A stretch of DNA of 34,349 nt from CBIHLX01 sp966210935 (GTDB lineage Bacteria; Patescibacteriota; Saccharimonadia; Saccharimonadales; Saccharimonadaceae): positions 1-34,349 of the forward strand of contig CBIHLX010000003.1 of NCBI GenBank assembly GCA_966210935.1, read 5' to 3'. Of the stretch, positions 1 to 6,888 are shown in pieces (within the stretch, counting starts at the first letter, position 1; each line of letters begins with the position of its first letter). Position numbers and translations under genes: made by a program. Below the pieces are notes generated by a model. That model was given only the letters and a program-made list of their open reading frames with translations, was not told the DNA's origin and ran no database searches.

Positions 1-1161
1 CCTGCTCGAAGAGCGCTTCGAAGCATCGGTTGCCGCAGCCGCAGCCGCCTGATTGGCTATCCAGAAAACCTTCCACTTGCGCCAAGCGGTGACACACTCG
101 ACGAGCGCCTACGCCTCTTCTTCGTCGCTATGACGCGAGCCAAACAAGATCTTATCCTTAGCTACAGCCTCAGCGATGACGGCGGAAAGGCAACACTAGG
201 GGCTAGTTTCTTACTCGATTCTTCACTTGAAGCCAAAGCGCAGCCAACCCGTGACACAGCGGCAGATCTTATTCACGATGCGCAGCGACGATGGTACGAG
301 CCTCTCCTGCATATATCGAAGGAGAGTATGCTCACGCTCTTGCAACCAACTCTTCAAAATTACAAACTCAGCGTTACCCATCTCAATAACTTCCTCGACG
401 TCACCCAGGGCGGACCGCAGGGCTTTTTGATTGGTAATCTCCTCCGTTTCCCGCAGGCTATGAGCCCGAATGCGGCCTATGGATCGGCTATTCACAGCAC
501 TCTCCAGCGGGCACATGCGCACCTCGTCGCCACCAAAGAACAGCGTCCTGTTGAGGATATACTTCGCGACTTTGAAACCAGCCTTCAATCGCAGCACCTC
601 ACTGCTGAAGATTTTGAGTACTTCCACCAACGGGGTAGTGATGTTCTGTCGGCATTCCTGGCGCATAAATACAGCTCGTTTACTACCACTCAAAAAGTAG
701 AGCTCAACTTTGCTGGCCAACAGGCTCGTATTGGCGATGCTCGACTCACTGGCGCACTCGACCTTGTTGATCTTGATAGTGAAGAGCGCAGCATGATCGT
801 AACCGACTATAAAACCGGTAAACCAAGTGTCAGCTGGCAAGGTAAGACCGACTACGAGAAGATCAAGCTCCACAAATACAAGCAACAGCTCATGTTCTAC
901 AAGCTGCTTGTTGAAAGTTCCCGCGATTATCGTGACTACACAGTAGAGAAGGGTGTTTTGCAATTTGTCGAGCCGACTCCTGCCGGCGATATTACCGCAC
1001 TAGACCTCAGCTTTAGTAACGATGAACTCCAGGAATTCAGCCGCCTCATCGAAGTCGTGTGGCGCCACATTATGGAGCTCAATCTACCCGACACCGATAC
1101 TTACGACCAATCCTACAAGGGTATGCTTGAGTTTGAACAAGCACTCTTAGCAGAGTATTGA
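1..1161 (+). CDS. UvrD/Rep-type DNA helicase C-terminus fused to PD-(D/E)XK nuclease (5' end outside window)
   Basis: The reading frame is open from base 1, so this is the last 386 codons of a longer gene. Visible residues 31-48 contain the SF1 helicase motif VI region (LDERLRLFFVAMTRAK). After it comes a RecB/AddB-like PD-(D/E)XK nuclease domain: YGSAIH with the metal-ligand His near residue 165, the Asp of GALDLVD near 254, the DxK of VTDYKTG at about 269-271, and the QxxxY motif (QLMFY) near 296-300. No cluster of cysteines for a 4Fe-4S centre is visible. Known members unwind and trim DNA ends in recombinational repair. The helicase core upstream is missing, so the exact subfamily cannot be fixed. 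The TGA stop overlaps the -35 box of the next transcription unit. The first ~16 codons read less convincingly than the rest. Confidence 0.85.
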   Translation, partial: PARRALRSIGCRSRSRLIGYPENLPLAPSGDTLDERLRLFFVAMTRAKQDLILSYSLSDDGGKATLGASFLLDSSLEAKAQPTRDTAADLIHDAQRRWYEPLLHISKESMLTLLQPTLQNYKLSVTHLNNFLDVTQGGPQGFLIGNLLRFPQAMSPNAAYGSAIHSTLQRAHAHLVATKEQRPVEDILRDFETSLQSQHLTAEDFEYFHQRGSDVLSAFLAHKYSSFTTTQKVELNFAGQQARIGDARLTGALDLVDLDSEERSMIVTDYKTGKPSVSWQGKTDYEKIKLHKYKQQLMFYKLLVESSRDYRDYTVEKGVLQFVEPTPAGDITALDLSFSNDELQEFSRLIEVVWRHIMELNLPDTDTYDQSYKGMLEFEQALLAEY

Positions 1162-1190
1162 CACTTCTACAAAAATAAAGTATTATAATA
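1158..1190 (+). promoter_or_regulatory. Consensus sigma70 promoter for the structured RNA locus
   Basis: TTGACA (1158-1163), then 17 nt to TATTAT (1181-1186), inside TATTATAATA; a perfect TATAAT also lies at 1184-1189. This is the strongest promoter in the window. Transcription would start near 1193-1196, exactly where the first RNA helix begins. Confidence 0.75.
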
Positions 1191-1566
1191 GTCGTGCCCC
1201 TCGCGCGCTCCCTGTCTATAGGTTTGAGTGCTAGAGACCGGCACGAACTTTAAATGACAGGAATAGTGCCGAGGGGCATCCAAACGTGAACAACAAAAGT
1301 GTCGTTCAGTTGGGTGTCCCCCATCACCCGGCTGAACGGCTTAGCCGGCGGACCTGGATAGCAACCCCCGCTAACAACCCACCTCAGTACTAAGGTGGGG
1401 CCAGGTCCGCCCTTAAGCGGGGTACTCTTTGGACAGGCGTTTTGCGCTTGCCGAAGTCTTGATACAAGGCTTCTCCGAAGATACCCCGGCCACTTTGCAG
1501 CACAATGGCGTGCCGCAAAGACCGCTTTACCCATAACTGAATATCCCATCCGCACAAAGCAAGGAA

Positions 1567-1740
1567 GTGATTGAGTTGCCAGGTAAGCAAGAAATGGTCA
1601 ACGCTGCGAAGATCAAGCCGTCCGACAGGACTCCCGCCCAGCAGTCGCTCGTCGAACAAGGCAAGGACATCCTCGAGGTCAAAAACACCGACCACGAAGC
1701 CGCCCGCCTGGAGCGGATCTACGGTCGCGATCGGCGATAA
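1567..1740 (+). CDS. Possible small charged protein inside the structured RNA locus
   Basis: The frame is open from 1537 to the TAA at 1738-1740. Starting at GTG 1567 it gives 57 residues; ATG 1594 gives 48, and TTG 1576 is a third option with AAGGA 10 nt upstream. The product is hydrophilic and rich in Lys, Arg, Glu and Gln, probably helical, with no Cys, signal or membrane segment, ending in IYGRDRR. Third codon positions are mostly G or C as in neighbouring real genes, which favours coding. Against it: no clearly good start site, and its position inside a highly structured RNA bracketed by long-range pairing. I do not recognise the family. It may be a protein controlled by the upstream RNA structure, or the RNA may be purely non-coding. 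Confidence 0.4.
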   Translation: MIELPGKQEMVNAAKIKPSDRTPAQQSLVEQGKDILEVKNTDHEAARLERIYGRDRR

Positions 1741-1801
1741 CCGGCGTCACTGCAGTGCGGGGCCTTAGCCCCGCACTGCAGACCAACACACTATTCCTGT
1801 C

Positions 1802-1856
1802 CGTCTCTCAGTATACAAAAGACTTGATTTTGTATAGCGAGAGGCGTTTTATTTTT
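1802..1856 (+). terminator. Rho-independent terminator of the RNA locus
   Basis: Stem CGTCTCTC/GAGAGGCG (1802-1809/1839-1846) stacked on TATACAAAA/TTTTGTATA (1812-1820/1828-1836), followed by TTTTATTTTT (1847-1856). The T-run is on the plus side only, which fixes the orientation. Confidence 0.88.
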
Positions 1857-1909
1857 GTCAAATTTATGTTTAAATAGAATAAATATCGAAACAAAAATAG
1901 GGGACACAT

Positions 1910-2242
1910 ATGACAGCCGAGCGAATCGACCATTATCCACAGCAGCAATTTTCACAAGGCTATGCCATTGAAGAACTCGAGAGTGACCAGTCGTTACACC
2001 TCGTCACGACCGGCCAAGTCCTTGGCAACGTAAAAAAACCGGCGAATGATCACTTTTCAATACCAAATCACTCATACCGAACTATTTCACGAGCAGAGGT
2101 AGATGAAATGTTTGAGCAAGATCGCCAAGCTATTATCGAAACCGCCATCAAAGGACGAACTATCGACCTCGGCAGTACTGCCCTTGAATCAATCTTCGTC
2201 TTCAACCCGGACAAGCAGACTGAAGCTCCTGAGCTCGCATAA
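1910..2242 (+). CDS. Hypothetical protein, 110 aa
   Basis: The start ATG has a Shine-Dalgarno-like AGGGGAC a few bases upstream. The product is soluble and mixed in composition, acidic in its second half (EVDEMFEQDRQ), with no cysteine, signal peptide or membrane segment. I do not recognise the family. It begins just after the terminator of the structured RNA locus. An AT-rich stretch with a TTGTCA (1855-1860) precedes it, but no convincing -10 box at the right spacing. Its TAA stop is 8 nt before the dihydrouridine synthase gene, so the two are probably co-transcribed. Any role in tRNA modification would be guesswork. Confidence 0.7.
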   Translation: MTAERIDHYPQQQFSQGYAIEELESDQSLHLVTTGQVLGNVKKPANDHFSIPNHSYRTISRAEVDEMFEQDRQAIIETAIKGRTIDLGSTALESIFVFNPDKQTEAPELA

Positions 2243-2250
2243 AAATATTT

Positions 2251-3198
2251 ATGAAAAATATCTGGAACGAACTACCACGACCATTCTTTATCCTGGCTCC
2301 AATGGAGGCAGTTACTGACGTGGTTTTTCGTCATGTTGTGACTCATGCGGCACGACCGGATGTCTACTTTACTGAATTTACCAATGCTACCGGCTGGGTG
2401 GCGGCAGGAGATAGAGCGATCGGCGGCCGTCTCGTGAAAACGGACGACGAATCACCGATCATTGCTCAGCTCTGGGGGGCTGATCCAATTTCCATGGAAA
2501 AGATGGCGATACACTGTGCAACGCTCGGCTACGACGGCATCGACATCAACATGGGCTGTCCAGATAGCTCAGCCGTAAAGAGCGGCGGGGGATCAGGCAT
2601 GATCCGCACACCGGAGCTAGCCGCCGACATGATTACCGCTGCTAAAAAAAGTGGACTCCCAGTCAGCGTCAAAACCCGCCTCGGCTACAGTCGTGTCGAC
2701 GAATGGCAGGATTGGCTGACGCACATTCTCAAGCAGGACGTCGTCAACCTAACAATTCACCTCCGCACGAAGAAAGAAATGAGTAAGGTAGAGGCGCACT
2801 TCGAGCTTATCCCAGATATCAAGAAGCTACGTGATGAAGTCGCCCCGCACACACTCCTGACTATCAACGGCGATATCCGCGACCGCCAGCACGGCGAAGA
2901 ACTAGTTCGTGCGCACGGCGTCGACGGTGTCATGATTGGCCGCGGCATCTTCCATAACCCATACGCATTTGCAGCCGAGCCACGTAGCCATACTCGAGAA
3001 GAACTCATCGGCCTTCTGCGACTCCAACTTGATCTGCACGACAAATATTCAGCTGAATTTGAACCACGTAAATTCGAACCTTTGAAGCGCTTCTTTAAAA
3101 TCTATATTCGTGACTTTGAAGGCGCCAGCGAACTACGCGATACATTAATGCATACAAAAAGCACCCAAGAGGTGCGTGAAGTACTGAGCCAATTGTAG
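2251..3198 (+). CDS. dus: tRNA-dihydrouridine synthase
   Basis: Flavin-dependent enzyme that reduces uridines in the tRNA D-loop. The 315-residue TIM barrel shows APMEAVTDVVFR (16-27), the FTEF segment (40-44), AQLWGADP (72-79), the catalytic-cysteine motif DINMGCP with Cys103, followed by VKSGGGSG and VKTRLGY, and the phosphate-binding end NGDIRD and GVMIGRGIFHNPYAF. The length is normal for the DusB-like family. The catalytic motif is followed by DSS rather than the more usual small/basic residues, a minor variation. It follows the hypothetical gene by 8 nt with no clear Shine-Dalgarno sequence, suggesting translational coupling. A strong hairpin follows the stop. The substrate position in tRNA cannot be read from sequence. 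Confidence 0.93.
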   Translation: MKNIWNELPRPFFILAPMEAVTDVVFRHVVTHAARPDVYFTEFTNATGWVAAGDRAIGGRLVKTDDESPIIAQLWGADPISMEKMAIHCATLGYDGIDINMGCPDSSAVKSGGGSGMIRTPELAADMITAAKKSGLPVSVKTRLGYSRVDEWQDWLTHILKQDVVNLTIHLRTKKEMSKVEAHFELIPDIKKLRDEVAPHTLLTINGDIRDRQHGEELVRAHGVDGVMIGRGIFHNPYAFAAEPRSHTREELIGLLRLQLDLHDKYSAEFEPRKFEPLKRFFKIYIRDFEGASELRDTLMHTKSTQEVREVLSQL

Positions 3199-3217
3199 AG
3201 ACAAGTAGAAGAGTTGG

Positions 3218-3253
3218 CAGCGAAGCGGCGAGGTGATTCTCGCCGCTTCGCTG
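3218..3253. terminator. Hairpin between convergent dus and acyltransferase genes
   Basis: Perfect 15-bp stem 3218-3232/3239-3253 (CAGCGAAGCGGCGAG and complement) with a 6-nt loop. It lacks a good T-run on either side, so it is probably a bidirectional transcript-end or stabilising hairpin. Confidence 0.6.
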
Positions 3254-3256
3254 TAA

Positions 3257-3967
3257 TTATGCCGCCGGCAAGTCACCCTGGCCAATCTGCAGCTGCTCAC
3301 CGTCGTATTGCTTGTGACATAGGTGTGCGATAACGTGCATAAGACGCTCGGTCACTGGCCTAGCGAGCACCGCTTCGAGAGCGTTGGCGGGTCCCGTCAT
3401 TCGCGCCGCAATATCAACGATATCATGCGCAAGATGAGGGTTGATAGGCTTGCCAATTACCATCGTAGCCATCCCGGGTCGGAACCCTCGTCCATGCGGA
3501 TTAAGCTTATCAAAGCCAATCAATCCCACCGGTACGATAACGGCATCACCTCGGATTGCCGTACGCACTACGCCAGTACGCCCCTTATGGACTTTACCGT
3601 CCTTTGAGCGCGTCCCTTCGGGGTATAGCGCAAGGATGCCGCCGCCTTTGAGAACATCTGCACCAATGCCGATAACCTTGCCAGCGTTTCGAGGATCAAG
3701 CCGCTCAACAGGAATCTGTCCTGTATTGGTCATAAACCATGCCTTGAGCTTTCCTGTAAGACCCTTCCCATGCCAGTACTCGGCCTTGGCGAGAAAACGA
3801 ATTTCGTACTCACGCAGGTAGACCTGAATAAGCGCTGATTCGAGTTCGGTTGTATGACTCCCGATCGCCAGGACAAACGGGCCCTCTTTTGGAAGATTCT
3901 CCCGTCCCACTACGTGAACCTTGAAGAACGCTCTGAGAAGCGGTCCAAGGAGAACGTATCGGAACAT
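3257..3967 (-). CDS. PlsC-like 1-acylglycerol-3-phosphate acyltransferase (HX4E variant)
   Basis: Members transfer an acyl chain to lysophosphatidic acid at the membrane. In the 236-residue form starting at ATG 3967, block I is GSHTTELE with His38 but Glu43 where the family has the catalytic-dyad Asp (HX4D). Block II is GQIPVERLD (83-91) and block III YPEGTRS (115-121). The frame stays open up to an ATG at 4105, but that ATG lies inside the terminator of the upstream gene and before a promoter at 4049-4076, so it cannot be the start. GTG 3982, preceded by AGAAGAG, is an alternative (241 aa). An N-terminal hydrophobic segment (FRYVLLGPLLRAFF) fits membrane association. Since many Saccharibacteria lack full fatty-acid synthesis, it may recycle host-derived lipids (inference). 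Confidence 0.8.
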   Translation of the reverse strand: MFRYVLLGPLLRAFFKVHVVGRENLPKEGPFVLAIGSHTTELESALIQVYLREYEIRFLAKAEYWHGKGLTGKLKAWFMTNTGQIPVERLDPRNAGKVIGIGADVLKGGGILALYPEGTRSKDGKVHKGRTGVVRTAIRGDAVIVPVGLIGFDKLNPHGRGFRPGMATMVIGKPINPHLAHDIVDIAARMTGPANALEAVLARPVTERLMHVIAHLCHKQYDGEQLQIGQGDLPAA

Positions 3968-4048
3968 CCAGTTCCAGTTCACAATAATCACCGCTCTTCT
4001 ACTTGTGTTGTTAAGTATCCTGCTGAACTTCAGCACGGATCTGTCTTT

Positions 4049-4076
4049 ATTATAAGTGACCAACAGGGGAAGGCAA
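4049..4076 (-). promoter_or_regulatory. Promoter of the acyltransferase gene
   Basis: On the minus strand TTGCCT (4071-4076), 16 nt, TATAAT (4049-4054). It lies inside the longest possible reading frame of the acyltransferase and therefore argues for the downstream start codon. Confidence 0.6.
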
Positions 4077-4088
4077 AGCACTGCCAAA

Positions 4089-4121
4089 ATGAAAAATCCT
4101 GACATCGTCAGGATTTTTCAT
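4089..4121 (-). terminator. Terminator of the carbonic-anhydrase-like gene
   Basis: Perfect 15-bp stem 4089-4103/4107-4121 with a 3-nt loop and T-rich 3' arm (GGATTTTTCATTTT on the minus strand), 13 nt after the TAA stop of the gene at 4135. Confidence 0.85.
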
Positions 4122-4134
4122 GAACATACAGTAC

Positions 4135-4968
4135 TTAATTTAAGACAATCGTTCGCATCGTTTTGCCGCACAAAACGCCGGCCGTTGCTAAATTGTAATA
4201 CACCATAGCAACAACCTTTTGCTGCACCTCTTCAGACGAAGATGAAATTGCCTCAGCAGCCGCGGCAAATGACCACGCATCGACATTAAACGCCTGATAG
4301 TCAGGACCGAACTCACGCTCCAGTGCTTCACGGTCAAGTGTCGTACCGGAATGAAGGTTAATGACAGCAACAACCTCATTGTGAGAACCGCGAAGCGGAT
4401 CAACAACAGCGTCACCACCAGCCTTTACTAGTGCATCAAGCAGCTCGGACCCAGCCGAGAACTCCGTACGAGCCTTTGCATTACGGATAATTAGCTCGTG
4501 CGTCTCATCGCTCACCGACATACCAACTGCGGTCGCCACGTCGCGAATTTCAGCTGCCTTGCGCACCATGAAATCATAGATCAAAGGAAGCTTGTCATTC
4601 GCTCCGCAGCCACTCGCCATACCTTGCGCATGATCATCGGTATGGCCACCGATAGCAAGACCGGCACCTTGAAGAGCTGCTAGCGTAGTGCGGTAGTTGC
4701 TTACTGTCGTATCGTCATCAGTTGTAAATGCCCGAGACGTCAGATCATCAGCCACCATGAGCGACTCACTGCCACCAGCGGCGTTTGGCGCCAAGCCGCG
4801 TGCGCCAGGGCGACCGTCAATACATTTACTTGGTATCGAGCCGTCAACAGCTACATGAAATTCACCGTCAGCTAGACGCTGCGTCACTTCATCAAGTCGC
4901 TCAATCTGATTATCCTGCGCTTCAATCGCGCCTTCAGCAATATCAAGTGTTGGAAGTATAGTCGCCAT
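4135..4968 (-). CDS. Putative cadmium/zeta-type carbonic anhydrase-like metalloprotein
   Basis: 277 residues, soluble, no signal peptide. Conserved-looking blocks are CIDGRPG (Cys49), GGHTDDHAQG (His109, His113) and SGCGANDKL (Cys121, Asp125). The Cys-x-D-G-R ... His ... G-C-G order is the metal-binding layout of cadmium (zeta) carbonic anhydrases, and also echoes the CxDxR/HxxC layout of beta carbonic anhydrases. On that basis I infer a Cys-His-Cys metal site and CO2 hydration. This is pattern recognition, not proof. The C-terminal half (FNVDAWSFAAAAEAISS) is unassigned. The start is preceded by AGAGGA 9 nt upstream. It stands alone between two terminators, so it is monocistronic. Confidence 0.55.
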   Translation of the reverse strand: MATILPTLDIAEGAIEAQDNQIERLDEVTQRLADGEFHVAVDGSIPSKCIDGRPGARGLAPNAAGGSESLMVADDLTSRAFTTDDDTTVSNYRTTLAALQGAGLAIGGHTDDHAQGMASGCGANDKLPLIYDFMVRKAAEIRDVATAVGMSVSDETHELIIRNAKARTEFSAGSELLDALVKAGGDAVVDPLRGSHNEVVAVINLHSGTTLDREALEREFGPDYQAFNVDAWSFAAAAEAISSSSEEVQQKVVAMVYYNLATAGVLCGKTMRTIVLN

Positions 4969-5027
4969 AATCTTTATCCTCTATGTTTAACGTAAAAAAC
5001 CATTATCTATTGTACGCCTATGACAAT

Positions 5028-5058
5028 AAAAATACGCCTCGATGCGAGGCGTATTTTT
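5028..5058 (-). terminator. Terminator of the ATP synthase operon
   Basis: 14-bp stem 5028-5041/5045-5058 with loop ATG. On the minus strand the 3' arm ends in CGTATTTTTATT, immediately after atpC. Confidence 0.88.
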
Positions 5059-5064
5059 TGCGTT

Positions 5065-5487
5065 TTAGCGTCGACGATGCCGACGAAGTTCCGCTACCTT
5101 CAATCTGACGGCGTGACGATCGACAAGCTGATGTGCTTCGTCGAGTTCAAGCTGAGTCTTCGCCTCACCTCGCATCTTGAGAGCACGCTCAAGCGCTGCT
5201 TTTGCGTCAGCTTCTGAGATCTCGTCACCACCATGCGCTTCATCGACAAGGATCTGCACATCGTGCGGAGAAATCTTAACGACACCACCGCTGATGGCAA
5301 AGTAATCAAGCTTTTCCTCGGCATCACCCTTGCCGTAGCGAATAGTAAGAGCGCCGGGTACGGCAACTGTCACTAGTGGCTCGTGGCCAGGGAAGATGCC
5401 GATCTCGCCATCAGCAGTCGGGACTACGATCTCGTAGATATCCCGATCAACCAATGTTCCGCCTAACGTGATGAGCTTCAAGTTCAT
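5065..5487 (-). CDS. atpC: ATP synthase F1 subunit epsilon
   Basis: Central-stalk subunit that links gamma to the c-ring and inhibits ATP hydrolysis. 140 residues, the usual length. The N-terminal beta-sandwich is visible (LKLITLGGTLVDRDIYEIVVPTADGEIGIFPGHEPLVT in two blocks, with the family-typical PTADGEIGIFPGHEPL), then an acidic/basic helical hairpin (residues 88-140) rich in Ala, Glu and Arg, ending RRHRRR. Last gene of the atp operon: its start is 6 nt after atpD, with AAGGA as Shine-Dalgarno, and the operon terminator follows its TAA. Confidence 0.95.
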   Translation of the reverse strand: MNLKLITLGGTLVDRDIYEIVVPTADGEIGIFPGHEPLVTVAVPGALTIRYGKGDAEEKLDYFAISGGVVKISPHDVQILVDEAHGGDEISEADAKAALERALKMRGEAKTQLELDEAHQLVDRHAVRLKVAELRRHRRR

Positions 5488-5492
5488 GGAGC

Positions 5493-6872
5493 TTAATCCT
5501 TCTTTTCAGATAGTGGACCTGGCGCCATATAGAACCAGCTTTCCGGCTTGTCGTCGTACTTACCGGCAAGAATGTCAGCCGCGTCCTTAACAGTATCTTC
5601 GAGCTTGATGTAAACACCAGGATTACCGGTGAACTTTTCAGCCACAAAGAATGGCTGCGCCAACCAGCGCTGTAAGCGGCGAGCGCGGTTTACGATTTGC
5701 TTCTGAGCATCCGAGAGCTCTTCCATACCGAGAATGGCGATGATATCCTGAAGCTCTTTGTACTGCTGGAGGACACGCTGAACTTCACGAGCAACACGGT
5801 AGTGCTCTTCACCGACAACTTCTGGGTCGAGGCTATTAGATGAGCTGTCGAGCACGTCGACAGCAGGGTAGATACCGATTTCCGTAAGGGCACGGTTCAT
5901 AACGATCGTTGCATCAAGGTGAGCAAAGGTAGTTGCTGGCGCTGGGTCAGTAAGGTCGTCGGCAGGTACGTAGACTGCCTGGACAGACGTAATTGAGCCC
6001 TTCTTGGTTGATGTAATACGCTCCTGAAGAGCACCCATTTCCTGCTGAAGGTTTGGCTGGTAACCCACGGCAGATGGCAAGCGACCAAGCAATGCTGATA
6101 CTTCGGCACCGGCCTGAGTATAGCGGTAGATGTTATCGATAAAGAGTAGGACATCTTTACCTTCGTCACGGAAGGCCTCAGCCATTGCAAGACCAGAAAG
6201 GGCCACGCGGAGACGAGCTCCTGGCGGTTCGTTCATCTGACCAAAGACAAGTGAAGTCTTATCAAGCACGCCAGCTTCTTCCATCTCATAGTAAAGGTCA
6301 TTGCCTTCACGAGTACGCTCACCGACACCGGCAAACACCGAGTTACCTGAGTGGAATTTTGCGATATTGTTGATCAGCTCGGTAATCAGGACTGTCTTAC
6401 CAACACCCGCACCAGCGAAGAGACCGGCCTTGCCACCCTTTGAAAGAGGCGCAATAAGGTCAACGACCTTGATACCGGTTTCAAGAATCTCGGCCTTGTT
6501 TGACTGCTCAGAAAGAGCAGGTGGCTCACGGTGAATTGGAGCCTTCTTGCCCTTTGGCGCTGGCTTATTGTCAATTGGATCTCCAACCACATTAAACATA
6601 CGGCCCTGAGTCGCACTACCAACTGGCACCTGAATAGGAGCGCCGGTTGCAATCACTTCTTGGTCACGCTTGAGGCCATCAGTACCCGAAAGGGCGATAG
6701 CACGCACGGTGTGTTCGTCGAGGTGCTGTGCAACCTCGAGTGTCAGTGTCTCGTCACCGCGCTGTGTTGTAAGCGCGTCGTAAATCGCTGGCAATTCACC
6801 AGCGAACTCAACGTCCACGACCACACCCACGACCTGGGTGATGGCGCCGACGCTTGTCTGTACTTTCGTCAT
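5493..6872 (-). CDS. atpD: ATP synthase F1 subunit beta
   Basis: Catalytic subunit of F1. With the start at ATG 6872 it has 459 residues; the frame extends to an ATG at 6887, but AAGGAG (6879-6884) is a perfect Shine-Dalgarno for 6872, so the first codons of the longer frame are its ribosome site. The P-loop is AGAGVGKT (153-160), the catalytic Glu is in AGVGERTREG (Glu185), and the Walker B region reads VLLFIDNIYRYTQAG, where most bacteria have FRF. The DELSEED loop is changed to MEELSDAQK. All catalytic residues I can check are present, so the enzyme should be active. It lies 16 nt after atpG. Confidence 0.97.
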   Translation of the reverse strand: MTKVQTSVGAITQVVGVVVDVEFAGELPAIYDALTTQRGDETLTLEVAQHLDEHTVRAIALSGTDGLKRDQEVIATGAPIQVPVGSATQGRMFNVVGDPIDNKPAPKGKKAPIHREPPALSEQSNKAEILETGIKVVDLIAPLSKGGKAGLFAGAGVGKTVLITELINNIAKFHSGNSVFAGVGERTREGNDLYYEMEEAGVLDKTSLVFGQMNEPPGARLRVALSGLAMAEAFRDEGKDVLLFIDNIYRYTQAGAEVSALLGRLPSAVGYQPNLQQEMGALQERITSTKKGSITSVQAVYVPADDLTDPAPATTFAHLDATIVMNRALTEIGIYPAVDVLDSSSNSLDPEVVGEEHYRVAREVQRVLQQYKELQDIIAILGMEELSDAQKQIVNRARRLQRWLAQPFFVAEKFTGNPGVYIKLEDTVKDAADILAGKYDDKPESWFYMAPGPLSEKKD

Positions 6873-6888
6873 CATATTCTCCTTCATA

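Larger units (their letters stand above)
1194..1856 (+). ncRNA. Large structured RNA, about 660 nt, unrecognised family
   Basis: Framed by a consensus promoter and a Rho-independent terminator. Helices seen directly: 1195-1203 with 1270-1278 (9 bp); 1303-1309 with 1332-1338 (7 bp), stacked on GGGTG/CACCC (1312-1316/1325-1329); 1347-1357 with 1401-1411 (11 bp), enclosing 1378-1384/1393-1399 (7 bp); 1418-1424 with 1482-1488, plus 1427-1433/1474-1480 (one G-U pair), closing a junction with hairpins 1434-1439/1445-1450 and 1453-1460/1466-1473; 1493-1498 with 1515-1520, enclosing GCAC/GTGC; a perfect 14-bp hairpin 1750-1763/1768-1781. A 13-bp perfect complement links 1256-1268 to 1789-1801, tying the 5' domain to the 3' end. 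Part of 1256-1268 can instead pair locally (CCTGTC 1211-1216, GGCAC 1240-1244). Hallmarks of tmRNA, RNase P, SRP RNA, 6S and T-box are absent. A small ORF (1567-1740) lies inside, so it could also be a long mRNA leader. Confidence 0.65.

Noticed and set aside
2..52. Alternative frame at the left edge ending in an alanine run and TGA
   Set aside because: Frame 1 is continuous with the helicase motif VI region; the other frame is too short to judge.
223..963. Long minus-strand open frame (246 codons) opposite the helicase/nuclease gene
   Set aside because: It is the mirror of a clear PD-(D/E)XK domain; the product has no recognisable motif.
1250..1695. Two minus-strand open frames of 101 codons opposite the structured RNA
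   Set aside because: They overlap each other, have no promoter or ribosome site, and arise from G+C-rich RNA stems.
1194..1856. tmRNA, RNase P RNA, SRP RNA, T-box or group I intron as identity for the structured RNA
   Set aside because: None of the conserved core sequences (tRNA-like ends with TTCGANNC, GAGGAAAGTCC, SRP GGAAG/GCA loop, AGGGTGG, group I P7 core) could be found.
3968..4105. Upstream ATG 4105 as start of the acyltransferase
   Set aside because: It lies inside the terminator of the previous gene and upstream of the promoter at 4049-4076.
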